Source of the DNA: Hermatobates lingyangjiaoensis
Taxonomy: Eukaryota; Arthropoda; Insecta; Hemiptera; Hermatobatidae
DNA length: 64,000 bases
Assembly (NCBI GenBank): GCA_026182355.1
Contig: JAPFBL010000537.1
Span: forward strand, 93,501-157,500
Direction of reading: 5' to 3'
Shown here: piece after piece, positions 11,919 through 22,689 of the stretch
Layout of the letters: every line of letters begins with the position of its first letter
Numbering within the stretch: the first letter of the stretch is position 1
Position numbers and translations under genes: made by a program
Notes under the pieces: model-generated
Databases searched by the model: none
The model's input: only the letters and a program-made list of their open reading frames with translations
Told to the model about the DNA's origin: nothing

Positions 11919-11967
<49 letters not shown>

Positions 11968-12190
11968 ATTTCACATAAACACGTGAAATAAAAATCGAAG
12001 ATCAAACCACAATATGAAATGGGAAAACAAGACTAAGATTTTTCAACTGTAACAAGCGGTCTTTGTCAGAGTTAAAAATCCAACTAGGGTGGTCAGTTGG
12101 ATTTTTTACTCTGACGAAGAGCGCTTGTTACGGTTGAAAGATCTTAGTAATGTTTTCCCTTTCATATTGTCGTTTGATTATTGAACTGTG
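11740..12190. mobile_element. Two family B hammerhead-like elements
   Basis: 11740-11870 is a short, partly deleted palindrome and 11963-12180 a fuller one, separated by (TA)n at 11920-11962. Both share AAGACTAAGATCTTTCAACC and the CTGACGA-GAAAGATC core. Confidence 0.78.
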
Positions 12191-12490
12191 GCACATAGAC
12201 AGAAACATAACAAACACTCACTTTTCAATATTTCGACCGTAATGACTGTCGTCCTCAGGAGAAGAAGTGAATTGACAGAGAGACAACAGTCAATACTGTT
12301 AATTAAAGTTAACTAATTTTATTAACTAATTAACAGTTAACTATCAGTTAATTAACAGTTAACTAACTGTTAGTTAGTTAACTGTCGTCTCTCCGTCAAT
12401 TCAGTTCTTCTCCTGAGGACGACCGCCATTACGGTCGAAATATTAAAAATTGAGTATTTGTTATGTTTCTGTTTATGTGTCACAGTTATT
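12185..12490. mobile_element. Palindromic hammerhead-like element with GTTAAC-rich centre
   Basis: Mirror arms share ACATAGACAGAAACATAACA. The forward core (12410-12445) has CTC, CTGAGGA, C, GACCG/CGGTC with loop CCATTA, GAAA, TATTA. The centre (12290-12375) is a run of TTAACTAA/TTAACAG palindromes. Confidence 0.8.
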
Positions 12491-12518
12491 TTAAGTGGTT
12501 TATATCGTGGCATATATA

Positions 12519-12589
12519 TATTCCCCATGAAACTAAACCTAAAAGGTAATCATTTTTTAGCACTTATTTATTAATATATACTATTTTTG

Positions 12590-12631
<42 letters not shown>

Positions 12632-12770
12632 AAAGATCCGTGTGGACAATAAACACTTTAACGATATTTAAAGTATATATATATATATATATATATTCCC
12701 CATGAAACTAAACCTAAAAGATAATCATTTTTTAGCACTATTTTATTAATACGAGTATATACTATTTTTG
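12519..12770. repeat. Local direct duplication around (TA)n
   Basis: TTCCCCATGAAACTAAACCT with the following AATCATTTTTTAGCAC appears at about 12520 and again at about 12695. (TA)n tracts and a fragment (AAAGATCCGTGTGGACAATA, also found at about 45465) lie between. Confidence 0.8.
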
Positions 12771-12949
12771 TTTTCTATTTATAGTTATTCTATTGTTTTA
12801 CATTATTATATCAACCAATAACACATATTATTAGATCAGTTTTTCCAAAGGGTCTGCAGGTCAATGAAAAGGCTTCTGGCAGTCTTTTTGCAATAGATTT
12901 TTAGAACAGTTCTAATAATTTAACTGTTTCATTTAAATTTTTTTTCTGT

Positions 12950-14070
12950 CAATTCTTTCTTTTCAATTCCTTTCCAACCTTGCAAAGAGTTCCAGGTCAA
13001 TGGATTATTAGAATAGCACTATCTCTTTGTAAAGATTTGCAGGTCAATAAATAGGGTTCCAGTACTGATTCTGCAATGGATTATTAGAATAGCACTATCT
13101 CTTTGGAAAGATTTGCAGGTCAATAAATAGGGTTCCAGTACTGATTCTGCAATGGATTATTAGAATAGCACTATCTCTTTGTAAAGATTTGCAGGTCAAT
13201 AAATAGGCGTCCGTTACTGATTCTGCAATGGATTATTAGAATAGCACTATCTTTGCAATGGATTATTAGAATAGCACTATCTCTTTGTAAAGATTTGCAG
13301 GTCAATGAATAGGTTTCCAGAACTGATTCTGCAATGGATTATTAGAATAGCACTATCTCTTTGTAAAGATTTGCAGGTCAATGAATAGGTTTCCAGAACT
13401 GATTCTGCAATGGATTATTAGGATAGCACTATCTCTTTGTAAAGATTTGCAGGTCAATGAATAGGTTTCCAGAACTGATTCTGCAATGGATTATTAGAAT
13501 AGCACTATCTCTTTGTAAAGATTTGCAGGTCAATGAATAGGTTTCCAGATCTGATTCTGCAATGGATTATTAGAATAGCACTATCTCTTTGTAAAGATTT
13601 GCAGGTCAATAAATAGGTTTCCAGTACTGATTCTGCAATGGATTATTAGAATAGCACTATCTGTTTGGAAAGAGTTGCAGGGCAGTAAATAGGCTTCCAG
13701 TACTGATTCAGCAATGGATTATTAGAATAGCACTATCTCTTTGTAAAGATTTGCAGGTCAATAAATAGGCTTCCAGTACTGATTCTGCAATGGATTATTA
13801 GAATAGCACTATCTGTTTGGAAAGAGTTGCAGGTCAATAAATAGGCTTCCAGTACTGATTCTGCAATGGATTATTAGAATAGCACTATCTGTTTGGAAAG
13901 AGTTGCAGGTCAATAAATAGGTTTCCAGAACTGATTCTGCAATGGATTATTAGAATAGTACTATCTCTTTGGAAAGATTTGCAGGATATTGAATAAGCTT
14001 CCTTCTCTGATTCTGCAATGGATTATTAGAACAGTTCTTTTTCCTTGAAATGAATTGCAGCCAATGATTC
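12950..14070. repeat. Tandem satellite, about 75-bp unit, about 14 copies
   Basis: Unit: CTCTTTGTAAAGATTTGCAG, then GTCAATAAATAGG, CCAGTACTGATTCTG and CAATGGATTATTAGAATAGC. Central copies are nearly identical; both edges are degenerate. One short unit near 13240 is a partial duplication. It sits 0.6 kb beyond the stop codon of VGlut. No coding potential. Confidence 0.95.
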
Positions 14071-14498
14071 CAGAATGCAATATTATATCAGACCAATGCT
14101 AGTGGACCACCTTCAAAACCGATGAAACACCATAAATAACATATAAAAGTAGTGAATTTGCAATTATTTACTATTTAAAAGAATAAATATAAATTCCTAT
14201 ACTCGTTTTTTTTATTATTATTATATTTTATTAATTGAGAATGAATGGAAGCCATAAAAAAAATCATAATTGATTTTAAATTATTTCATATATAAATTAT
14301 AATTGAATGACTTTGCTCTCTTGGAGATGACGAATGACATGTCTACTGAAAATATAGTATTTCAGATGGGCGACTAAAAAAATAGATATTTTGTGAGAGA
14401 TTTATGCGTTTTGATAACAATTATTATGGTAACATTAATTTTGTGTTAATTACGTCAAATTAGTATATATATGAAGGCGACATATAATTGAAGTGCAA

Positions 14499-14504
14499 TT
14501 TATT
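14499..14504 (-). promoter_or_regulatory. Candidate VGlut polyadenylation signal
   Basis: AATAAA on the minus strand, about 213 nt after the VGlut stop codon and the first such hexamer downstream of it. If used, the 3' UTR would be about 0.23 kb. Other signals further downstream are possible. Confidence 0.4.
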
Positions 14505-14716
14505 AAATTGCATTAATTTCGGACATGGAGTTTAACTAATTTATGGCAAAATCAATTCTGCTCAAGACATTTTCACAAAAAATTTTTGTAAATAGCTAAT
14601 TTTTCTTTTTTTTTTTTGACTAGTTTATGTAGTTATCCAGGTTTTTAGTGATATTATTGCATTTTGATTTGATGGAGGATGTTTGATATTATATATATAT
14701 ATATATGTTTGGTTGG

Positions 14717-14932
14717 TTACTGATTGAGGAAGGGGTTGTTGGAGGAAAGCGGGGGCGGTTGGGCTGGAGGCGGGTGGGCCGGGGGCGGTGGGTGCACTGG
14801 AGGCGGCGGCCTCTGCGGTTGGCCTTCGTCATACATGTATGTATCTGTGGGTTGTGGTTGGACAGGCTGTGTGACTGTATGTGAGCCGTATGTATTCTCG
14901 TCCAAAGCTCCGTAAGTCACCACCTTGTTGTC
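14717..14932 (-). CDS. VGlut last coding exon: proline-rich cytosolic tail
   Basis: Final exon of the vesicular glutamate transporter, 72 codons including the TAA stop. The acceptor is TTTTAACAG at 14933 and the phase is 0, in frame with the exon ending at 19226. It encodes the cytosolic C-terminal tail: DNKVVTYGALDENTYG, a Q/T/Y-rich stretch, then a polyproline block with PPPPVHPPPP and PPPAQPPP, ending NNPFLNQ. Such runs can bind SH3 domains. Vertebrate VGLUT1 uses a C-terminal polyproline region to bind endophilin, so a trafficking role is plausible here but is inferred. The repeated proline codons make both strands open in this exon. Confidence 0.9.
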   Translation of the reverse strand, partial: DNKVVTYGALDENTYGSHTVTQPVQPQPTDTYMYDEGQPQRPPPPVHPPPPAHPPPAQPPPLSSNNPFLNQ

Positions 14933-14972
14933 CTGTTAAAATATAATCAAATGGATCAAACTAAACACAAAC

Positions 14973-15300
14973 TAAAGGGGGTCAGGCTAGCTCAGTGGTT
15001 ACGTGCTCACCTCTGAACTGATAGGACCGGGGTTCGATCCTCACCTGGCCCTCGATTTTTATTTATGCAGCATGTGAATAAATCTGAGCACGTCGTCCCT
15101 CGGAGAAGGACGTTAAACTGTCGGTCCCGAGCCTATACGATGTCAGGTACTCCTTAAACATCCCTACTCTAAATACACTTGAGTTAGGCAAAATTTAAGA
15201 CTCCCACTGTAGAATCAATCTTCATTGTGTGGTATCACAAAGGGCCAATGCTCGGCCTACGTGTGTTCCCTTGTGGAACAGCTACTGCAACCTAACCTAA
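14973..15300 (+). mobile_element. tRNA-derived SINE, family 1
   Basis: tRNA-like head with box A GGCTAGCTCAGTGGTTACGT and box B GGGTTCGATCC. A conserved body follows (CTCGGAGAAGGACGTTAAAC; CTTCATTGTGTGGTATCAC), then a tail of AACCT repeats (ACCTAACCTAATCTAAACTA). The tail unit equals the insect telomere repeat. Other copies: 34919-35230 (-), 37205-37525 (+), 60478-60815 (-). Confidence 0.88.
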
Positions 15301-15952
15301 TCTAAACTAAACACATTAGTCCTGACAATAAATTATGTCATATTCAAAGTTTTTAAACATATTATAAGGTATACTTGTGTTGACCTTTACACGCACCAAG
15401 CCAAAATTTCAGGTCATATCGTTTTTAAAACAAGTCAGGTTGTCATTGTACGATTTGCCCTGGCAACGCCAGGTGGACCACTCGGAGTCCCGCAACTCGA
15501 TGCTATACGTGCAACAGATGTTTTTAACTTCGCGAAACGTTTACACTGGGTACGAATTTTATTATTCGGAGCAAAAAAGGACATCCCGTGTAACATGGCT
15601 AGCTGTGACGTAACCGTTACCCTACCTTAAGCATTGTTTAATATTCACTAATGTCAAAAATGACTACACAAAAGTATACATCTATGTTTTTTTGGCTATT
15701 ATATATTCTATTATAACATATTATATAGTAGACTGGATTAATTACTACATTAACATAAATACATAAACCATACATAATCATTACTCTGTTTTCAACTTTT
15801 ATTATAGGTATTCCTCACCAAAAACTGTTAATTAGGACCACGAGAGGTGACATAAGTCGAAAAACGTCTAGCCAATGTGCTAACTAGGAGACTTTAACGG
15901 AAAATAGGTAGGTAGTCAACACTTATTGTTTGTGTACAGTTTTGTGATTTTG
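15301..15952. other. Intron sequence, no gene recognised
   Basis: Mid-GC stretch at 15380-15640 with a 78-codon open frame, but I see no known domain or splice support. Confidence 0.4.
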
Positions 15953-16555
15953 GCTAACGTAAGATTGTCAGCAAATGACGTAATCGTAATTGTGGATAAT
16001 CAAAATTAACAGCTGATTCTGGCTGACGTAAAATAGTCAGTAAATGACGTAATCGTAATTGTGGATAATCAAAATGAACAGCTGATTCTGGATGACGTAA
16101 AATAGTCAGCAAATGACGTAATCGTAATTGTGGATAAACAAAATTAACAGCTGATTCCGGCTAACGTAAGATAGTCAGCAAATGACGTAATCGTAGTTGT
16201 GGATAATCAAAATTAACAGCTGATTCTGGCTGACGTAAAATGGTCCGTAAATGATGTAATCGTAGTTGTGGATAATCAAAATTAACAGCTGATTCTGGCT
16301 GACGTAAGATAGTCAGCAAATTACGTAATCGTAATTGTGGATAATCAAAATTAACAGCTGATTCTGGCTGACGATGTAATGTAATGATGTAATGATGTAA
16401 TGATGTAATGACGATGTAAATGATGTAATCGTAGTTGTGGATAATCAAAATTAACAGCTGATTCTGGCTGACGTAAGATAGTCAGCAAATTACGTAATCG
16501 TAATTGTGGATAATCAAAATTAACAGCTGATTCTGGCTGACGTAAGATAGTCTTG
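15953..16555. repeat. Tandem repeat, about 69-bp unit with paired TGACGTAA sites
   Basis: About nine units containing ATGACGTAATCGTAATTGTG, GATAATCAAAATTAACAGC and TGATTCTGGCTGACGTAA. Most units hold two TGACGTAA-type bZIP/CRE-like sites. A degenerate ATGATGTA expansion interrupts the array at 16374-16425. It lies in the last VGlut intron. Confidence 0.93.
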
Positions 16556-16696
16556 AAAAACTGACCCACAGTGCTTAGCACTGTCTTCTCCTTCTTTTAA
16601 AGAATGACACTATTAGGAGTAAAGTATTATAATGGTTTTCTATTTATATTCGAATATTTCTAGCAGACAAACGTAAAGTTGAATATCTGACGTATA

Positions 16697-17425
16697 CAGT
16701 AATCCCTCGCTATTTCGCGGTTCAGTTTTCGCGGGTTCAGTGTTTCGCGGGATCCTGAAATGTTCAATTAAAAAATTAAAAAATATAAAAAAATATTCAA
16801 CTGTAATTACAGTAAAAAATAATTAAAATATAACTCGTAATGAAAAAGTACACTAGTTAGTATTAGAGAAGAAAATATACAGGATTCTTCTTGTACGATC
16901 GAGAAAGATATCAAACAACCAGTGACTTGCTGGGTCAAAATATATTCTACAGTATTAAATTAAAGGTTAATAAAAGCTAGTAAAAAATATTCAATAAAGA
17001 CTAAAAATTAATGAAAAATATTACAACAATATCAATTGTAACAAGAGAATAATAAAAATATCAAAAAATAGGCCTTTTTATCTATAAATTAAAATAAAGG
17101 ATAGTTAAGAATTTTTTTATTTCATTTACTTGCATTATTATTTACTGTGTAATACATTAAGGGTATAACTCTCTCTCTCTCTCTCTTATAGTTGGTAAAG
17201 ACGTAATTTTTTTTTATTAATTATTTTTGTTATTTTTTTCTTGTTGTTTTTCATTTTTATTTACAACACAGTAGAGTATTCAGTAAGGTCAGGATTCTCT
17301 CTCTGTTGGAAAGGTCGTTGTTTGAGCTTTAGAGGCTTTTATAAAGGCGCGTTTATTATTCGCGGATTTTCACTTTTCGCGGGTGTCTTCGGTCAACATT
17401 ATCCGCAAAAAGTGAGGAATTACTG
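16697..17425. mobile_element. pogo/Tigger-like non-autonomous DNA transposon
   Basis: Terminal inverted repeats CAGTAATCCCTCGCTATTTC and, from the other end, CAGTAATTCCTCACTTTTTG, flanked by TA duplications (16695-16696 and 17426-17427). Subterminal TCGCGG/CGCGGG motifs are typical of pogo-like elements. 729 bp, no intact transposase. A (CT)n tract lies at about 17168-17186. Confidence 0.85.
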
Positions 17426-17524
17426 TATTTAACTTTTTTTTTTATTTTTTGTATATTTTTTTTTTTTAAACCAACGTATAATCAAGATTGCCTTAACTTG
17501 AAACAATCGTAAACCAAGGTATAC

Positions 17525-17865
17525 CTCTATAATTATTGACTTAAAATTCGAAAAAAACGATCCAAACTGGACGCAAATCAGTTCACAAACGAAGAAAAGC
17601 AACACACAGTGAAAGAGACACACTTACAAACTCAAAGTTTCGGATGATCCGTCTTCAGAAGAAAAGAGAGAATGGGAGACCAAGCACGCTGGAAACACAA
17701 CGGGTTTCCTGCTGTTGTGTTTCCGGCGTGCTTGGTCGCCCATTCTCTCTTTTCTCCTGAAGACTTTTCACCGGCAGGAAACCCGTTGTGTTTCCAGCGT
17801 GCTTGGTCTCCCATTCTCTCTTTTCTCCTGAAGACGGATCATCCGAAAATTTGAGTCTATAATTA
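17525..17865. mobile_element. Palindromic hammerhead-like element, family A'
   Basis: Contains CACACTTACAAACTCAAA and its mirror, with three copies of CATTCTCTC plus TTTTCTCCTGAAGAC, so one arm is partly triplicated. The forward core at 17822-17855 has CTC, CTGAAGA, C, GGAT/ATCC with a single-base loop, GAAA, AT, TTGAG. The single-base loop means stem II probably opens to three pairs. Confidence 0.78.
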
Positions 17866-18002
17866 TTTTTCATTTTTGACTAGGGAGAATTGAGGGTCTG
17901 CTAGTATGCTAGACCTATTCTTCTGACAGTGTTCTTCAAAAAGATATTCTATCTTCCTAGTGATTCTACATTGAGTGTCCTACAATTTACCTAACTCAAA
18001 GT

Positions 18003-18690
18003 TTTTCAAACTTTTTTTCGAAACGGAACCCATTTTTGGTTTCAGTTAACTTTCTCAGGAACCCCAGATTCTAATGATTTTATACCAATCATAATATAAA
18101 ATATAATAATATAATAAAGAAATTTTCATACGCTTTTATAAATAGTAGGTATATTTAAAAACAATTAAAAAAAAAAAGTAATATTACTGCAATCTGTATT
18201 TTTCGAATAAAAATTCAAAACTAAAAGACTTTAATTTTCGTATTTTTTACAAGTACATAACACATATAACAGAATTAATAGCAATTTTAGCAAAGAGTTT
18301 GTTTTGTAATCATTTTTGGTTTTATAGTTGAAAGTTTGATTATCAAGTTAGCATTAAGTCTACTTCGGTATTTGGTTTCTATGGCAGTTTAAAGGGAAAA
18401 TCCAGTTTCACATAAGTAATTAGTGGGAAATGGCAGCAATGTGTGAAGTACTACTTTTGCAATAGCAGGAAATTCGGGAATCAGATAATTCCAAAAAGTG
18501 ACTAGTGATTCTTCCTAAATATGAATAAAATTTTGACCACTTCTACTTATGAGTATAAGTAGATATAAACATTATTCGGTTTCATGATTCACTAGAAATA
18601 TAGAATAAATTCATACCAAGCAAAAAAAAAATTTAGAAAAATGTTTTTCACGGAACCCCAGACAATCCGTTAAGGAACCCACTCTGACGT
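18003..18690. repeat. Divergent copy of the GGTTCCGYRRAACCC repeat
   Basis: 18640-18690 reads TTTTTCACGGAACCCCAGAC and CCGTTAAGGAACCCA. This is the complement of one half of the 291-bp satellite at 35250-36770. 18010-18070 holds a related CGGAACCC/CAGGAACCCCAG segment. Possibly the ends of an old transposon. Confidence 0.55.
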
Positions 18691-19152
18691 AACTCAAGTG
18701 AATTTTGGAATTGAAATTTTTAATAACTTTCCAACATTGTACGGGTTTAAAAACCGAATGGAATAACATCCTCTTTGAGAGATGACATACTCAAGACTTA
18801 TTCAACTCTAATGAGAATAAATATAGAATCAGAGTGGGTATCGAACCCCAGATCTACCAGTCAAGAGGTGAGTATGTTGTCACTCAGCTAACCTGGTTAG
18901 AGGTGGTTAGAGGTGGATGACAACTGTAACCTAATTGGTCCAAAAGGAATCAAAAATAAATGAGTAACACATAAAACAGAATTACTAGCAATTTTAACAC
19001 ACAGTTTGTTTTGTAATCATTTTTTGAGTTTATAGTTGAGAGTTTGATTCTCAAGTTAGCCCTTAGCATTAAGTCTACTTCGGTATTTGGTTTCTATGGT
19101 AGTTTAAAGGGAAAATCCAGTTTCACAGAAGTAGGTAGTGAAAAATGGCACT
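18250..19152. repeat. Direct duplication flanking a tRNA-like SINE
   Basis: 18250-18432 and 18960-19152 share TTAAGTCTACTTCGGTATTT, GGTTTCTATGG and AAAGGGAAAATCCAGTTTCA. Between them, 18780-18895 is a minus-strand tRNA-like SINE: box A AGGTTAGCTGAGTGACAACA and box B GGGTTCGATACC. Confidence 0.75.
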
Positions 19153-19225
19153 AGCTATTTATGATTCCGTAAAGGAATCAAAAATACAAAATAAAAAAAA
19201 AAATTAGTTGGGCCTTAATACTGAC

Positions 19226-19378
19226 TGGAGATTTAATGCCTTCCATAGCTCTTTTCTGTTCTTCAGTGGGTTCAGCCCAAGGTTGAAGGTCACCGCTAGC
19301 AAAGATACCATAGAACGTGACTCCGAAGAAATGAACAGTGGCAGCCATTAGAAAGACAATCTTCCAGGATGCTTTGCT
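19226..19378 (-). CDS. VGlut exon: transmembrane segment 12
   Basis: 51 codons, phase 0 at both ends. The acceptor follows a T tract ending TTTAG. The donor is CCA|GTCAGT; a competing GTATTA donor 4 bases downstream would break the frame, so GTCAGT is chosen. It encodes SKASWKIVFLMAATVHFFGV, then TFYGIFASGDLQPWAEP and a charged stretch TEEQKRAMEGIKSP. The FYGIFASG(D/E)LQPWAEP block is a hallmark of VGLUT transporters at the end of the last transmembrane helix. The exon sits between two copies of an intronic repeat. Confidence 0.92.
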
Positions 19379-19391
19379 CTAAAAAAAAAAG

Positions 19392-20372
19392 AAAAAAAAA
19401 ATCTGAAGTGGCCTACACTCAACTTTACTATAAGTAAACTTAATATCAATGTTCTTGGGTAAATAATATATAACGTCTCATTTAAGCATAATGAAAACAT
19501 CTTAATGGGATATGATTATTAGTCTTTCATTCCTGAGGTAGTACAGATAGTGATTGAAGGACATATCAATATATAAGCTTATTTTTGTAGATTCCACAGC
19601 TGATGCAAATAATTTCATTGGTATAACTACAACAGTAATAACATTTTTGAAAAGCCAAAGTGAAAATTTCTTGATACGAAATAATCTCCTACAAGAGAAC
19701 ATGGCTTTTGTTCAAATAGCCAGTGGACTTCTTACATCGTTTACTTGACATCCTTCTACATTGAATATTTAAATCAAATTTTCAAATTTAAATCAGAAAA
19801 ATACTATTTTCTCTGAAAACATCATAAACATCCAAGAAAAAATGTCGTTTTAAGAGAATTTATAATTAAGGAAGGATATACAATAATTACATTTATAATC
19901 TTTTAGACTTATATACAATAGACTAGAATAGTCTAATTTCATCTCAGTGGTTTTGCTCAAAAAATTTCTAAGTCAATGTAAACATTGTAAAAACATATTA
20001 AAAAATCTGGAGTGGCCTACACTCTACTTTACTATAAGTAACTCAATGTCAAATTTCTTGAGTATATAAAACATAACGTATCATTTAAGCATAACATAAA
20101 TATCTAAATGGGATAAAATTATTAGCATTCCATTCGTGGGGTAGTACATATAGTGATTGAAGGACATATCAATTTATAAGCTTATTTTTGTACATCACAA
20201 ATAATTTATTATTTGCAAATAATTTCATTAGTATAACTACAGCAGTAATAACATTTTTGAAAAAACAATGTGAACATTTCTTGAAACGAAATATTAGCCT
20301 ACAAGAGAACATGGCTATTGTTCAAATAGCCAGTAGATTTCTTACATCGTTTACTTGACATCCTTCTACATT
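19392..20372. repeat. Duplicated intronic repeat, about 370 bp, two copies here
   Basis: 19392-19760 and 20003-20372 share GGCCTACACTCAACTTTACT (or close), a REGTAGTACAGATAGTGATT-like block (GGTAGTACAGATAGTGATTG in copy 1) and AGAGAACATGGCT. A third copy ends the tandem array at 24810-25065. Confidence 0.85.
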
Positions 20373-21084
20373 GAATATTAAAGTAAAATTTTCAAATTTG
20401 AAACAGTAAAATACCCTTTTTTTCTCTGAAAAACATCTTAAACAGCGAAGAAAATGTTGTTTTAAGGTGAATTGTTAATTGAAGATGTACGATAATTACA
20501 GTTATTAATCTCTAAACGAAAGATTCATATTTTGAATTATCTTTTACATTTTTGGTTTTTAACAGAATTATTATACTTTGCATTTTATGGCTTCTTAGTA
20601 TTTAATAAGATCATTTTCCTTCCCCTTTGTCAAATAACATATATACGAATTTTTTTTTAATGAGTGTTATCATTTACCTGCACAATATTATTCCTCTTAC
20701 ATCTCTTATAAGTCAATAATATATTTTCATTTTTCCATTAGAAACATCAATTTTATCTCAGTGGATTAGCTCAAAAAATTTCTAAGTCAATGTAAACAAT
20801 GTAAAAAAATACAAAAAATTCGACAAGTATAGCAGGTGATCTCTTAGTCTAGCATAAACAAACAGTTTTTATATCGTTATTGCTCTTTCCCGTAATTGAA
20901 ACTTCATGATTTTTTTTGTATGAATTGCTAATTTTTTGTTCCATTTTTGGTCAAATTTTCATTATTTTTTAATGAGCCGTTTAGCGTCAAAAAAACATTT
21001 TCTGAAAACACAAATCGTACTGTAACGCCGCTTTAGCGAATGTAATTTTAGAAAAAAATATCTCAACTCATTCTCCATATAATG
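20373..21084. other. Intron sequence, nothing recognised
   Basis: AT-rich. A short piece (TCTCAGTGGATTAGCTCAAA) resembles 19940-19980, showing further local duplication. Confidence 0.45.
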
Positions 21085-21975
21085 TTCTATTTATAGGCAT
21101 AGTTTCATTCTTGTCCGTCAAACAGTATGGCTTGTATCGCTTTCACAAGGTTTGAGATTGAATTATAAGTCAAAATTTTTACATTTTATTGAAAAAAAAA
21201 TATTTCCTGTTGTTTTAAAATTCTGAATATATTTTTCGTTTCTTCCATTTGAAACCTCAAAGATAATGTCAAAATTTCAAAACTCTAGGGTTATCAATTT
21301 AGGAGAAATAAATGTTTTAAAAAAAACGGTTTTTGACAAAAAAAGTGACTTTCCCATCATGCATAATTCTTCGCAAACAATAGGGATCTTCGTCTTTATG
21401 AGGCCCATTTTTGTGTAAAATATCAACTTGATCCATCAAAGATTCTGGACCGTAGCGTGGTAACAAGCAATGCTAACACACTCACCCACCCACCCACCCA
21501 CCCACCCACACACACACACACACACACAGACATCATCGTAAAAACGTTTCATTTTCATTTCAGTTTCATTTTGATCTGTTAAACGGCATGGCTTGTATCG
21601 CTCTCACAAGCTTTGAGATTGAATTATAAGTCAAAATTTGTACATTTTATTGAAAAAAAATATTTCCTCTTGTTTTAAAATTCTGAATATATTTTTCGTT
21701 TGTTCCATTTGTAACCTCAAAGATAATGCCAAAATCTCTAAGCTCTAGAGTTATCAGTTCAGGAGAAAAAAATGTTTTTCAAAATACGGTTTTTGGCAAA
21801 AAAAGTGACTTTCCCGTCATACATAATTCTTCCTAAACAATAGGGATATTGTTCCCTATGAGGCCCATTTTTGTGTAAAATATCAACTTGATCCATCAAA
21901 GATTCTGGACCGTAGCGTAACAAGCAATGCTAACACACTCACCCACCCACACACAGACATCATCGAAAAAACTTC
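21085..21975. repeat. Direct duplication, about 470-bp period, with CACCC/CA microsatellite
   Basis: ATGGCTTGTATCGCT, TTTGAGATTGAATTATAAGT and TGATCCATCAAAGATTCTGG each occur twice about 470 bp apart. Each copy ends in a (CCCA)n/(CA)n tract (21482-21528; 21938-21957) after AAGCAATGCTAACACACTCA. Confidence 0.88.
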
Positions 21976-22080
21976 ATAAAACGACTTCTGGGACCTCAAA
22001 ACATGTAATTCCGTCAAAATCTCGAGATCGAATTTTTTCACGATCACTATACTTTACTTATAGTAAAGTAAAAAGCAGGA
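21976..22080 (-). repeat. Copy of the 112-bp satellite unit
   Basis: AAACGACTTCTGGGACCTCA, AATTCCGTCAAAATCTCGAG and the TTTACTTATAGTAAA palindrome match the array at 55075-55810 on the other strand. Confidence 0.88.
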
Positions 22081-22167
22081 GAGAAAAAAAAATTAATAAA
22101 AATAAAACATGAAAGGAGGCGGAATTGAGTTTTATATAATATATATATATATATATAGATATAATAC

Positions 22168-22295
22168 ATGGTCTTTGGTTATGTTGTCAATGACAATAGG
22201 GCAGATGAGGCCAGCAATAGTCCCAATTCCATTGGACATTCCCATCAGGATACTGGCGTATCTCGGAGCAATGTCCAAATGGTTCACATTGTACC
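22168..22295 (-). CDS. VGlut exon: transmembrane segments 10-11
   Basis: 128 nt, entering in phase 1 (two bases complete a Gly codon) and leaving in phase 0. The acceptor is TTTACAG and the donor CAT|GTATTA. It encodes [18 protein letters not shown], then [19 protein letters not shown] and [22 protein letters not shown] is the best-conserved stretch of VGLUT proteins and identifies the family on its own. The exon abuts a (TA)n tract only 11 bases beyond the donor, so the microsatellite lies at the start of the intron. Confidence 0.95.
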
Positions 22296-22689
22296 CTGTA
22301 AATACATAAAATTCAGTCTTCTTACATTTTATACAAAGTTTAACTGTTTAAAGAAGAAAAACAATTATTAAACCTTTCTTACACAACGAATTATTTAATT
22401 TAACCTTTCACAACGAACGAGAAACCTTTCTCTCTTAACGTTGCGTTAATCACACAAAGCGTTTTGAACACTTAGTGTTACATCTATCAGTTACATCTAC
22501 TATGCAAATACAACTATGTTTATATGTATAAACATTTTTTAAGTTAAATAATTGTAAAACAAACAAAACTTAAACTAAAATATAAAACTTAATACAATTT
22601 AAAATATTAACATTTTCTAAGTTAAATAATTGAAAAACAACTAAAATTTTAAATAAAATATAAAATTTAACGTTAACTTATTATTTTTT

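Noticed and set aside
14990..15050. tRNA gene
   Set aside because: Boxes A and B are present but the rest does not fold as a tRNA, and the sequence continues into a repeated body and tail; it is a SINE head.
18780..18895. Real tRNA on minus
   Set aside because: Has box-like motifs but is flanked by repeat sequence and lacks a complete cloverleaf.
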